From Hyphomicrobiales bacterium (lineage in GTDB: Bacteria; Pseudomonadota; Alphaproteobacteria; Rhizobiales; JAJFHR01), in NCBI GenBank assembly GCA_021775475.1, contig JAJFHS010000053.1, forward strand, positions 108,271 to 172,270: DNA of 64,000 nucleotides, read 5' to 3'. Below the pieces are notes generated by a model. It was not told the origin of the DNA. It searched no databases and saw nothing but the letters and a program-made list of their open reading frames with translations. Position numbers and translations under genes: made by a program. This document shows, in pieces, positions 1 through 7,636 of this stretch (positions within the stretch are counted from its first letter, which is position 1; each line of letters starts with the position of its first letter).

Positions 1-778
1 GCAAGTCCATCTGGCTGACAAAAATAAACCAGCCAAGACCACCAGACGCCCCTTCGCTGGTATCCGAGATCGACCCGCCGAACACCAACTCAGCTGCAAT
101 CAGAGTGCGCCAAGCATAGGACCAGCCGATTTTGAGGCCCATAAGAATTTGCGGGAAAGCAGCGGGAATAAGAAGTTTCACAACATAGACAATGCCGCGC
201 AGACCATAGTTACGCCCGACCATGCGCTGGGTTTCGCTGACGCTCATAAAGCCTACATGGGCATTAAGGGCAACGGGCCAGATAACCGAATGCAACAGCG
301 TGAAGATAATGGCATCAGCACCAAGTCCGAACCACAAAAGAGCCAGCGGTAAAAGGGCAATGGCGGGCAGTGGATTGAGCATTGCGGTTAATGTAGACAG
401 AATATCACTGCCAAAACGGGTCGTCGCCGCTGCCGTGGTCAACAACGTGGCAATGACGATACCGATGGCATAGCCGGATATCAGCACCGTAATTGAATTC
501 CATACCATATATAAAAGTTGCTCACTGAACACGGCATCGGCCAGTGCCAGCGCGGTCGCTGAGAATTTCGGCAGGATCAATTCGGAAACACCGCTCAATC
601 GCGAATAAACCTCCCATACGATGACCACGATCACCAGAATGGAGAGCTTGCGCACGGAGTGCATGTCCGATATACGCTCAATCAACGTCAGCTTGCGCGC
701 AACATCCGCCGTACTGGCCTTGCCAATATCGCTGGCCTCGAATTCCGGGCGGACAAGAACATCGGGAATTTTATCCAT
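1..778 (-). CDS. ABC transporter permease, NitT/TauT (SsuC/TauC-like) type, partial
   Basis: Inner-membrane permease of the importer encoded by the next two genes. The reading frame starts with ATG at 778 and remains open to the left edge, giving at least 259 residues, so the C-terminus is outside the window; for this reason it is missing from the ORF track. Its ATG overlaps the ATPase stop by one base (TGATG), a sign of translational coupling. The translation shows a hydrophilic N-terminus of about 45 residues, a first membrane helix (SILVIVVIVW), the helices typical of the BPD_transp_1 fold, and a cytoplasmic coupling stretch with the NYGLRG motif near residue 190. Substrate is not readable from the permease; relatives carry sulfonates, nitrate, pyrimidine precursors or aromatic acids. 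Confidence 0.9.
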   Translation of the reverse strand, partial: MDKIPDVLVRPEFEASDIGKASTADVARKLTLIERISDMHSVRKLSILVIVVIVWEVYSRLSGVSELILPKFSATALALADAVFSEQLLYMVWNSITVLISGYAIGIVIATLLTTAAATTRFGSDILSTLTAMLNPLPAIALLPLALLWFGLGADAIIFTLLHSVIWPVALNAHVGFMSVSETQRMVGRNYGLRGIVYVVKLLIPAAFPQILMGLKIGWSYAWRTLIAAELVFGGSISDTSEGASGGLGWFIFVSQMDL

Positions 779-1626
779 CAGCCCTTGTCCCCGGTTTGAA
801 TTTCATCCTCCAGAATTCTGTCGGCAAACAACATGTCATGGATGCGCTGCTGCACCTCGACAAACTCTTTGGTGCCGACATTTTCGTGGTTGAGATCAAA
901 GGCGTTGAGTTCAGCCTTGACCTGACCGGGATGGGGCGAAAGCACTAAAATCCTGCTACCGACAATCAGCGCTTCCTCGATGGAGTGGGTGACAAACAAC
1001 ACTGTAAAATGAGTGTCCTCCCACAATTGCAACAACTCCTTTTGCATTTGCAGCCGTGTCAGCGCATCCAGAGCTGCAAAGGGTTCATCCATCAGCAGCA
1101 CATCAGGCTCCATCGCCATACCACGTGCAATCGCGACGCGCTGTTTCATGCCGCCTGACAGCATATGCGGATATGTGTCTTCAAAGCCGCTCAGCTTAAC
1201 CTTCTGGATATATTCCATGGCGATGTCATCGGCTTCAGCCGCATTGTCACTCTTGCCGCCATTACGTAGCGCGAAAGTAATGTTCTGTTTAACGGTTTTC
1301 CACGGCAACAACTGGTCAAATTCCTGAAACACCATGACCCGGTCGGGCCCGGGATCAGAAATTTCACGACCCTTGAGGCGAATGGCACCCTCCACCGGCT
1401 TCATGTAACCGGCGATACCTTTTAGCAACGTCGATTTACCGCACCCCGATGGACCAAGCAGAACAAACCTGTCGGCTGGATACACATCAAACCCGACGCG
1501 ATATGTCGCCGTAATCAGATGTTCCTTGGTCTTGTACTGGAGTGTTACCCCGTCAACCTCAAGGATTGGTTTGGTGTCAGCTACGGCGGGCGTTGAGCCC
1601 GCCGCAGTCGAATTTTTCGTATCCAT
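778..1626 (-). CDS. ABC transporter ATP-binding protein, NitT/TauT (SsuB/TauB-like) type
   Basis: ATPase driving the importer. Walker A GPSGCGKST lies near residue 58, the ABC signature LSGGMKQR near 156, Walker B VLLMDEP near 177, and the switch histidine in FVTHSIEEA near 212. At 282 residues it is slightly longer than the usual 250-260 because of an N-terminal extension rich in Ala and Thr. It sits 3 bp after the binding-protein gene and overlaps the permease start by one base, so the three form one transcription unit. The family is certain from the motifs; the substrate is not. Confidence 0.95.
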   Translation of the reverse strand: MDTKNSTAAGSTPAVADTKPILEVDGVTLQYKTKEHLITATYRVGFDVYPADRFVLLGPSGCGKSTLLKGIAGYMKPVEGAIRLKGREISDPGPDRVMVFQEFDQLLPWKTVKQNITFALRNGGKSDNAAEADDIAMEYIQKVKLSGFEDTYPHMLSGGMKQRVAIARGMAMEPDVLLMDEPFAALDALTRLQMQKELLQLWEDTHFTVLFVTHSIEEALIVGSRILVLSPHPGQVKAELNAFDLNHENVGTKEFVEVQQRIHDMLFADRILEDEIQTGDKG

Positions 1627-1629
1627 CGA

Positions 1630-2676
1630 TCAACTACCGTCTTGGTCGTAGTTGTTTTCCCAGTAGTAGTCTTTCCAGCTCGTTGGCATATTCTTGATGG
1701 AACCGATGGAGTTCATGAACTTGGCAAATTCCATTGTCCGCTCCGGTGTTACCGAATACAGCATCTCATTGGGATCGCTAATCATCTTTTCCACATCTGC
1801 GAGCTTCAACTTGGATTTGGTGAATCGAACATAAAGTGCAGCTGCATCTTTCTTGTTACCATTGATCCAGTCAATCGCTGTGCGGTATGAACTGGCAACA
1901 CAGTCATAAAGCTTGGGATTGGCTTTTTTCCACTTCTCCTTGTTGTACATGGCAACCGTCGAATGGCGTCCACCGAGCACATCATAAGAAGTAAGAACGG
2001 TCTTTACCTTACCGGTTTGCAGCTCAGCATAAGAAGTCGGCAGGGTGGCAAAATGACTTTTCACAGCCTGACCACCAGCAAGAAGAGCTGCCATTGCCGA
2101 AGGATGCTTCATCGAAACAGTCATCGGATCAAGCTTGAAAGCTTCTTTGGCGCCCCACTTCTTCTTTGCTGCCATTTGCAGCACCACCGCCTGAATTGAC
2201 ACTTTTACTGATGGCGTAGCAATCTTGTGATCGTTCAGCCCAACATAGTCCCCAAGTTTCGTCACCCGCGGATCGTTGGTGTTCAATTTTAACGGCATGG
2301 CCGAAAGCGTCATCATGGCTTTAACGTTAAGACGTCCCTTGGTTTTGTCCCACAGCTTCAAAAGCGGGCCAATACCTCCGGCGGCAAAATCCACATTGTC
2401 AGACAACAAAGCCTGATTGACAGCAGCGCCACCACTGAAGCGATGCATGGTAACCTTGATGTCACCAAGACCGGCTTTGGCCGCACAGGCCTGCACCAGT
2501 TTTTTATCAACGACCACATGCATGGGGAGATATAACAGCCCGAATTGCTGAGCAAATCTCACCTGGTTTGTTTCCTGTGCAATGGCCACTGCCGACATCG
2601 AAGCTCCGGCGATTGCCAGGATTGCCGCACCGGTGGCAATCTTACAAACCGAGTATTTCTTTAATGTTTTAGTCAC
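1630..2676 (-). CDS. ABC transporter substrate-binding protein, NMT1/SsuA/TauA-like
   Basis: Periplasmic binding protein of the importer, 348 residues. A signal peptide is evident (hydrophobic stretch ATGAAILAIAGASMSAVAIAQ, signal peptidase I site near 33). The mature part has the NMT1-type layout, with RFAQQFGLLYLPMHVVVD at the start in the position where relatives bind the ligand, and two alpha/beta lobes. The gene follows the ComA-like gene after 112 bp and precedes the ATPase by 3 bp. The ribosome-binding site GGGAGG is placed correctly before the ATG. The neighbouring ComA-like protein would fit a sulfonate, but binding proteins of this family also take up aromatic acids and pyrimidines, so the ligand is open. 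Confidence 0.9.
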   Translation of the reverse strand: MTKTLKKYSVCKIATGAAILAIAGASMSAVAIAQETNQVRFAQQFGLLYLPMHVVVDKKLVQACAAKAGLGDIKVTMHRFSGGAAVNQALLSDNVDFAAGGIGPLLKLWDKTKGRLNVKAMMTLSAMPLKLNTNDPRVTKLGDYVGLNDHKIATPSVKVSIQAVVLQMAAKKKWGAKEAFKLDPMTVSMKHPSAMAALLAGGQAVKSHFATLPTSYAELQTGKVKTVLTSYDVLGGRHSTVAMYNKEKWKKANPKLYDCVASSYRTAIDWINGNKKDAAALYVRFTKSKLKLADVEKMISDPNEMLYSVTPERTMEFAKFMNSIGSIKNMPTSWKDYYWENNYDQDGS

Positions 2677-2788
2677 TTAGGTTTCCTCCCTTTTCTACGA
2701 CTTCGCGATGAATGGCCCGATATTATTTTTATGGACCGGCTTTTAATTCCTTTCACTTGTCAAATCCCGTGCGGGAAATGATTTCCCC

Positions 2789-3607
2789 TCACGCAGCTTT
2801 CCCAACCTCCGGCCCCACAACGCTGAGGCCAACGCGTAACGCTTCGGTTTCAAAAATATCATGAGGCATAACATTGGCCAGATTGACATCCGGGCCAAAT
2901 TCGGAGATTAGAAATTTCTTGAGATCATAGACGTCACAATTATGAGTGCCGGGAACCCACGGCCCGATCAACTCGAAAATCACCTTACTAACATCAAGGC
3001 CGTCGCGAAGTTCGGACAGCAACGCCCGGTTGGGCTCACCATCGTTAAGAAGCTCCGCCCCCTCCACCAGCACGACGTCGGCCCCGGCATCAAAACATTC
3101 ATTGGCCTGGGCAATGAGAGTTGCAGCACCGGTGTCTTCGCTTTTTGAGCCGACTTCACCATGCACCTCAAGACCGCAGTCAACGGCGGTGCGTATCAGG
3201 GCCTGACGCGACTGCGTGTCCAGAGGCACGCAATTGTCGGACACTTCAATCGCTTCAAAGCCCAGCCGTCTGGCTTCCTCAAAATACGGCTCCGCGCTGG
3301 CCAGACCTTGCGTTGCAAAAACATACTCGAGAAATTGCCCACCAATGAACGGATGAATATTATGACTTTTATAAAGTGCTATTTTTTGCAGCAGATAGTC
3401 TTCTTCATAAAGCCGAGCAGTACCGGCAACAAACTTGGCGAGATCCACAAATGGTGCCACAAGGTCAAGCCAGTCCCGCTGCACGCCTAACGGCAAACCC
3501 CAGTCCATCATCATCGTCAACCCGGCTCGGCGCGGCTTGTCCATGGAGCGCTCAGATGAACTCGGGACAAGGGAGAAAGGTTGCGATTGTGGCACCGAAT
3601 TCGTCAT
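2789..3607 (-). CDS. Phosphosulfolactate synthase (ComA) family TIM-barrel protein, divergent
   Basis: 272 residues. ComA adds sulfite to phosphoenolpyruvate to give (2R)-phospho-3-sulfolactate. Family landmarks are present: KPRRAGLTM near residue 24, IGGQFLE where ComA has GGTLFE, GFEAIEVSD near 115, VHGEVGSK near 148, and the C-terminal FGPDVNLANVMP resembling FGPNVNLGNI. Several usually fixed positions differ, for example MDWGL instead of the usual D-K-G-L, and IFELIGPWVPG instead of IFEAP. The fold assignment is therefore good, but sulfite addition to PEP is doubtful. The start ATG overlaps the preceding GntR stop (ATGA) with GGAGAGG in front. It lies between a regulator and an NMT1-type importer, so a catabolic role on the imported compound is more likely than coenzyme M-like biosynthesis. 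Confidence 0.75.
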   Translation of the reverse strand: MTNSVPQSQPFSLVPSSSERSMDKPRRAGLTMMMDWGLPLGVQRDWLDLVAPFVDLAKFVAGTARLYEEDYLLQKIALYKSHNIHPFIGGQFLEYVFATQGLASAEPYFEEARRLGFEAIEVSDNCVPLDTQSRQALIRTAVDCGLEVHGEVGSKSEDTGAATLIAQANECFDAGADVVLVEGAELLNDGEPNRALLSELRDGLDVSKVIFELIGPWVPGTHNCDVYDLKKFLISEFGPDVNLANVMPHDIFETEALRVGLSVVGPEVGKAA

Positions 3608-4431
3608 TCCAACCTCTCCGATAGCTCTAAAGGCAGATGCCCCGGTGGCAGAAAAATCTGTTGGTAAGAAGCTGGTGCATCCCGGTAGGAACGCCCCAAA
3701 ACCTGCCAGAAGGTGCCAAAACTGCCATTGCCAAGTTCAAGCCTGCTACACACATCAGGGGTAAATTGCTGACATTGAACCAGATGCTCAAAACGTAAGG
3801 TCGGCATATTGAAAGTCCTGTTGAGGAATTCACGTAATGTGAGACCACTCAACTCCTCACATGAGCGCTGCAACAACGAGCCATAACGTTCAAACGGCAG
3901 ATAGAACCGCGTCAGGCCGGTGAAACGGTCATCCACATTTAAAATCCGTTCAATCCGAATATATGAATCCCCGGAATTCATATATTCCTTCCATGGTGGA
4001 TCGAGGCCTTCGGACTTAGCATCCACCTTGGTTATTGAAAAAACATGCAAATAGATCGGCAGTAGCGATTGACCATCGTCCGACCTGAAACGGAAATGCA
4101 AAAGATCTCGCCGGGCGACTTTTTCCTTGTTAGCGCGGCCAACCTGCATGGCGACACCCGAAACAAAAGTCCCCCTCCCCGCATGCCGCAAAACAACACC
4201 TTGTTCAACAAGGGCATTCATGGCCTTTTGAATAGTACCGAGACTGACGGGAAGCGTTTCCATCAAATCTCGTTCACCCGGCATCTTTGAGCCCGGGATG
4301 TATTCCCCGGATTCTATCGCATCCAGCATGGCATTGGATAACCGAAGGTATTTCGGCACCCTCTCCATACCAAAGGCTGAAGATTGCGAGAAACGCTCTG
4401 CAATTGAAGATGTGTTGAGAGTTTCGCTCAC
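3604..4431 (-). CDS. GntR-family transcriptional regulator, UTRA-like C-terminus
   Basis: 275 residues. The N-terminal winged helix spans about residues 24-95 (RDLMETLPVSLGTIQKAMNAL, then the wing LRHAGRGTFVSG). The C-terminal effector domain is of the HutC/UTRA kind and ends with DAPASYQQIFLPPGHLPLELSERLE. The same ending and the same VSLGTxQKA recognition helix occur in the regulator at 23963-24736, so these are paralogues. Its stop overlaps the ComA-like start by 4 bp, making it first gene of a five-gene unit with the importer; it most likely represses this unit in response to the imported compound or a product of it. An inverted repeat in the upstream gap is a plausible operator. Confidence 0.9.
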   Translation of the reverse strand: MSETLNTSSIAERFSQSSAFGMERVPKYLRLSNAMLDAIESGEYIPGSKMPGERDLMETLPVSLGTIQKAMNALVEQGVVLRHAGRGTFVSGVAMQVGRANKEKVARRDLLHFRFRSDDGQSLLPIYLHVFSITKVDAKSEGLDPPWKEYMNSGDSYIRIERILNVDDRFTGLTRFYLPFERYGSLLQRSCEELSGLTLREFLNRTFNMPTLRFEHLVQCQQFTPDVCSRLELGNGSFGTFWQVLGRSYRDAPASYQQIFLPPGHLPLELSERLE

Positions 4432-4466
4432 GCCCGCATGTCTCCCAGTCCCGTTACACCAACTAA

Positions 4467-4521
4467 TTAGAGCCGTAAACAGAACGCTTATTATTAAAAC
4501 TATATAGCTTTATAGCTCTAA
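4467..4521. promoter_or_regulatory. Promoter/operator region upstream of the GntR-ComA-ABC unit
   Basis: AT-rich gap between the AcnX small subunit and the GntR gene. It contains a perfect 7-bp inverted repeat, TTAGAGC at 4467-4473 and GCTCTAA at 4515-4521, and a direct repeat TATAGCT-T-TATAGCT at 4503-4517. The placement directly upstream of a GntR start suggests autoregulation. It is not proven; the paralogous regulator at 23963 has a clearer pair of palindromes in the same place. Confidence 0.4.
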
Positions 4522-4544
4522 AGATTCGAAAAGTCAATGTAGCA

Positions 4545-4973
4545 TCATTTTTCCCCGACAATGGTCAAGGTTCCCGCTGCCGGATCAACCTCCACGATGT
4601 CGCCGTTTTCAACGAACCCGGTGACATCAAACTCGAAACGGTCAAGCAGCGGCAGGTCAGCGTAAGCCGCTCCCTGCGCCATGATCGGATTGGCAAAATT
4701 GAGGATCAACGCCTTCGGCCCCATATTGCGCGACACCATTTCCTTGAGCATCCAGGCCGACGCCACACCGCCCTTGGCAGCATTGAGAATGAGGATCTTG
4801 TCCACATAGCTATGGCCGAAAAGCTTGTGTTGCGGCCGTGAGAACACGCCCTTGAGCCGGTCGAGGTCATAGCGGGCGCTGAAATTATCCGACGCCACCA
4901 GTGCTTCGCCCCGCACTATCTTACCAATCCCCGCATGGCCTTTGAGAATTCCGCTATTTGTAACTCCAGTCAT
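4545..4973 (-). CDS. AcnX (aconitase X) small, swivelling subunit (DUF126)
   Basis: 142 residues with start at 4973, not at the track start 5009: ATG at 4973 overlaps the large-subunit stop (ATGA) and is preceded by GGGGAGG. The protein carries the DUF126 hallmarks: GIGKIVRGEALVA near residue 18, ARYDLDR, SRPQHKLFG with the conserved serine, NAAKGGVASAW and FANPIMAQGAAYADLPLLDRF. In bacterial AcnX enzymes this swivelling domain closes over the active site in the large subunit. Characterised members are dehydratases: cis-3-hydroxy-L-proline dehydratase in bacteria and phosphomevalonate dehydratase in archaea. Here the operon partners are CoA-thioester enzymes rather than proline enzymes, so the substrate may be new. 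Confidence 0.93.
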   Translation of the reverse strand: MTGVTNSGILKGHAGIGKIVRGEALVASDNFSARYDLDRLKGVFSRPQHKLFGHSYVDKILILNAAKGGVASAWMLKEMVSRNMGPKALILNFANPIMAQGAAYADLPLLDRFEFDVTGFVENGDIVEVDPAAGTLTIVGEK

Positions 4974-6229
4974 CGCACCAGCCTCCCCTTGATTGCGGAC
5001 TCGACACAATTCTCCAGTGACGCCAGCACCGGTTCATAACCATAGCCGCCAATGATGTTGACCAATTTGGCCGAATTGGTCAGCAACCGCTTCCAGCCTT
5101 TGGCTTCACCAATTTCACGTGCGCACATCTGATAAAAGCACACGCCCTGAAGCAACAGCGCACCTGATGCCTCGAATTTCGCCGTCACACCCATGCGATC
5201 AGCGGCAGATTTAACTTCCGGCGACACCGTGGCGATCACGGCAACTTTTTCATGGGTTTGCCGACCATCGAGCAAATCAGCCACGGCAGAAATTTCAATC
5301 AACGACAATTGCGGGGCCGCAAACACCACCACGTCGACAACGTCATCGGCGGGCCAGTAAGCCTCAATGAAAGCATCAATATCGTCTTTGCTAATCGCCG
5401 CCATGGTTTGTGGATTATCGACCAGCGCCACGCGCCCGTCGGCAGATTCCGGTGTAACGCCGGGCATATGAAACAGCGGCGTTGAACCGTAGCTCGCCAG
5501 AGCTGCACCAAAATGCTTGAGTTCGTCCGAGTTCGGTCTTTGATCGAGAGAGGCCAATTCAATCACCGGCACATCCCAGTAAGAATTCATCTGCCGCCCG
5601 ATGATGCCGCCAAGCGCACCCCACTGGGCAAAATCATCAGGACGATCGTTGACCTTGAATATCTTGCTCCCGCGGCGGCACTCATCGAGATGAAAACCAT
5701 ATCGCGGTGCCCGCCCGGTCAGCGCCGAGGCAAGTGCCGAAGGCCCGCCCTGAAAATTGGTGCGCGCGCCCTGCACCGAATTGGCGTAGATTGTCGAGCC
5801 AGTATCGCCGAAGGCCAGATGTTCGCCCAGCACTGGCGGCATAATCGTTTGATAATTGATGCAGGTATCAGTCATCATCACGCCAAGTGCGCGAAAAGCA
5901 TCAATGGCGCGCTGTTCGAGTTCGGCTTGGGCGTCACTTTGGCCAAGGGCTTTATAGTGCTCAAAATCAATTCCACGCGGGTCCGTCACTGTCGGCACCT
6001 TGACCTGACGTTGTTCTTCGGAATACCCGGCCAGCTTTTCGAGAAACAAAACCCCGTCTTCGCCAAGCGATTCCGTGTCCGCCATCAGATGCACCTGGGC
6101 GATCTCGACGCAGTCTTCAGCATCGAAAAAATTCCCAACCTTGACGATCTGCTCCATAGCAAACTGACGCGGCCAGCCGAATTTTCCTTCCAGCATCTCC
6201 TGTTCATATGAACTCAACCGAATTGACAT
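4970..6229 (-). CDS. AcnX (aconitase X) large, catalytic subunit (DUF521)
   Basis: 419 residues, matching the split (type II) AcnX large subunit. Diagnostic motifs are DTCINYQ near residue 121, FGDTGSTIYANSVQGARTN near 140-160, GGPSALASALTGRAPRYGFHL near 161-180, and a GGIIGR segment near 210. Cysteines available for an iron-sulfur cluster occur at DTC, in LQGVCFYQMC and in LENCVES. The ATG at 6229 has GAGAGGG at proper spacing. It sits 20 bp after the biotin carboxylase stop and overlaps the small subunit by 4 bp. The enzyme should dehydrate a small hydroxy acid or hydroxyproline-like compound; the operon context argues for an organic acid linked to carboxylation chemistry. Confidence 0.93.
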   Translation of the reverse strand: MSIRLSSYEQEMLEGKFGWPRQFAMEQIVKVGNFFDAEDCVEIAQVHLMADTESLGEDGVLFLEKLAGYSEEQRQVKVPTVTDPRGIDFEHYKALGQSDAQAELEQRAIDAFRALGVMMTDTCINYQTIMPPVLGEHLAFGDTGSTIYANSVQGARTNFQGGPSALASALTGRAPRYGFHLDECRRGSKIFKVNDRPDDFAQWGALGGIIGRQMNSYWDVPVIELASLDQRPNSDELKHFGAALASYGSTPLFHMPGVTPESADGRVALVDNPQTMAAISKDDIDAFIEAYWPADDVVDVVVFAAPQLSLIEISAVADLLDGRQTHEKVAVIATVSPEVKSAADRMGVTAKFEASGALLLQGVCFYQMCAREIGEAKGWKRLLTNSAKLVNIIGGYGYEPVLASLENCVESAIKGRLVR

Positions 6230-6249
6230 TCTAATCCCTCTCGTAGTGG

Positions 6250-7626
6250 TTACGATACACCGGACGCTTCAAGCCGATAGCTTCCCTCATCCACATAGCG
6301 CGTAGTCGCCAGATCCTCACAAAAAACCCGGTCGCGCAGAACCTGACCAAGAAACTCCAGATTTGTCGAAACACCTTCGATCTCAATTTCGTCCAACGCC
6401 TGCACCATATGCGCAATGGCGTCCTTGCGGTTCTGTCCCCGCGTAATGACTTTGGCAATCATCGGATCATAATATGGCGTGATACGATCGCCCTGCCGCA
6501 ACCCGGTATCGATGCGCAACCCGGCGCTTTCCTCAGGGAAGTCAAAGCGCTTCAGCTCTCCCGGTGATGGCAGGAATTTCTTCTCCGGGCGTTCGGCATA
6601 AATGCGGCATTCAATCGCATGACCATCCGTTGAAATGTCACCTTGTTCCGGCAACACGAGATTTCCCGCCGCCAGTTCGATCTGGGCGGCAACAAGATCA
6701 GCCCCGGTAATCATTTCAGTGACCGCATGTTCAACCTGTATGCGCGTGTTCATCTCCAGAAAATAGAACACTTCCGCTTGCCGGTCATAAATGAACTCCA
6801 CTGTTCCCGCACCGCGATAATTGACATGAGCGACCAGCGCCAGCGCTGCCGCACACAAGCTCGCGCGTGTTTCCGCAGCAAGTCCTGGGGCCGGGGCTTC
6901 CTCGACAACCTTTTGAAACCGGCGTTGCACCGAACAGTCGCGGTCAAAATAATGCACACCACGACCATCGCCAAAGCCGAAAACCTGAACTTCGATATGG
7001 CGGGCGTGGGCTATAAAGCGTTCCAGATAGACCGTACCATCGCCAAAACTGCGTTCGGCCAGGCTTTGCGTGGTCTCAACCTGGGCCTGAAGGTTTTCAG
7101 GATCATCAACCAGACGCATGCCGATGCCGCCACCACCGGCTGCAGCCTTAACCAGCAGCGGATAGCCAACTTCTTCGCCTGTAGCCGCCAATCCAGCCGT
7201 ATCGCCGGGTGAAAACCGCCTACTCCCCGGCACCACCGGAATACCAGCAGCACGGGCGATTTCCCGCGCTCGTTCTTTATCTCCCATCGCCTCTATGGTT
7301 TGGGGTTGCGGGCCGATCCAGATACGTCCCATGTTTTCCACCGCTGCGGCAAAACCCGCATTTTCTGCCAAAAACCCGTATCCGGGATGCACCGCATCGG
7401 CGCCGGAAACCCGCAACGCCATCAGCAAGGCATCCTGATTGAGATAGCTTTTCGCCACCGGTGCCGGACCAATCTCAAGACTGTGACTGGCTTCACTCAC
7501 ATGCAGGGCATCGGCGTCAGCTTCCGAAAACACTGCCACCGTTTTTATGTCCAGCGCCCGGCAGCTGCGTATGATCCGGCAGGCGATTTCGCCGCGATTG
7601 GCGATGAAAACCTTGGCAATACTCAT
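6250..7626 (-). CDS. Biotin carboxylase subunit of an acyl-CoA carboxylase (AccC/PccA-like)
   Basis: 458 residues from the ATG at 7626 (MSIAKVFIANRGEIA), which has GGGGTGGG before it; the longer track start at 7671 would reach into the preceding gene. The protein shows the N-terminal Rossmann domain, the ATP-grasp domain with the glycine-rich loop KAAAGGGGIGM near residue 160, EKFIAHARHIEVQ-like segment (ERFIAHARHIEVQVFG), EMNTRIQVEHAVTEM near 290 and the C-terminal biotin carboxylase domain. It ends without a biotinyl domain, which is supplied by the separate 73-residue carrier three genes upstream. It carboxylates biotin using ATP and bicarbonate for the two carboxyltransferases of the operon. 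Confidence 0.95.
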   Translation of the reverse strand: MSIAKVFIANRGEIACRIIRSCRALDIKTVAVFSEADADALHVSEASHSLEIGPAPVAKSYLNQDALLMALRVSGADAVHPGYGFLAENAGFAAAVENMGRIWIGPQPQTIEAMGDKERAREIARAAGIPVVPGSRRFSPGDTAGLAATGEEVGYPLLVKAAAGGGGIGMRLVDDPENLQAQVETTQSLAERSFGDGTVYLERFIAHARHIEVQVFGFGDGRGVHYFDRDCSVQRRFQKVVEEAPAPGLAAETRASLCAAALALVAHVNYRGAGTVEFIYDRQAEVFYFLEMNTRIQVEHAVTEMITGADLVAAQIELAAGNLVLPEQGDISTDGHAIECRIYAERPEKKFLPSPGELKRFDFPEESAGLRIDTGLRQGDRITPYYDPMIAKVITRGQNRKDAIAHMVQALDEIEIEGVSTNLEFLGQVLRDRVFCEDLATTRYVDEGSYRLEASGVS

Positions 7627-7636
7627 ACCCACCCCC

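Noticed and set aside
2680-2788. Riboswitch or attenuator upstream of the NMT1-type binding protein
   Set aside because: The 112-bp gap shows no convincing conserved stem or leader peptide.
5513-6211. Plus-strand ORF of 232 codons
   Set aside because: Fully antisense to the AcnX large subunit, whose motifs are unmistakable; the translation has no family features.
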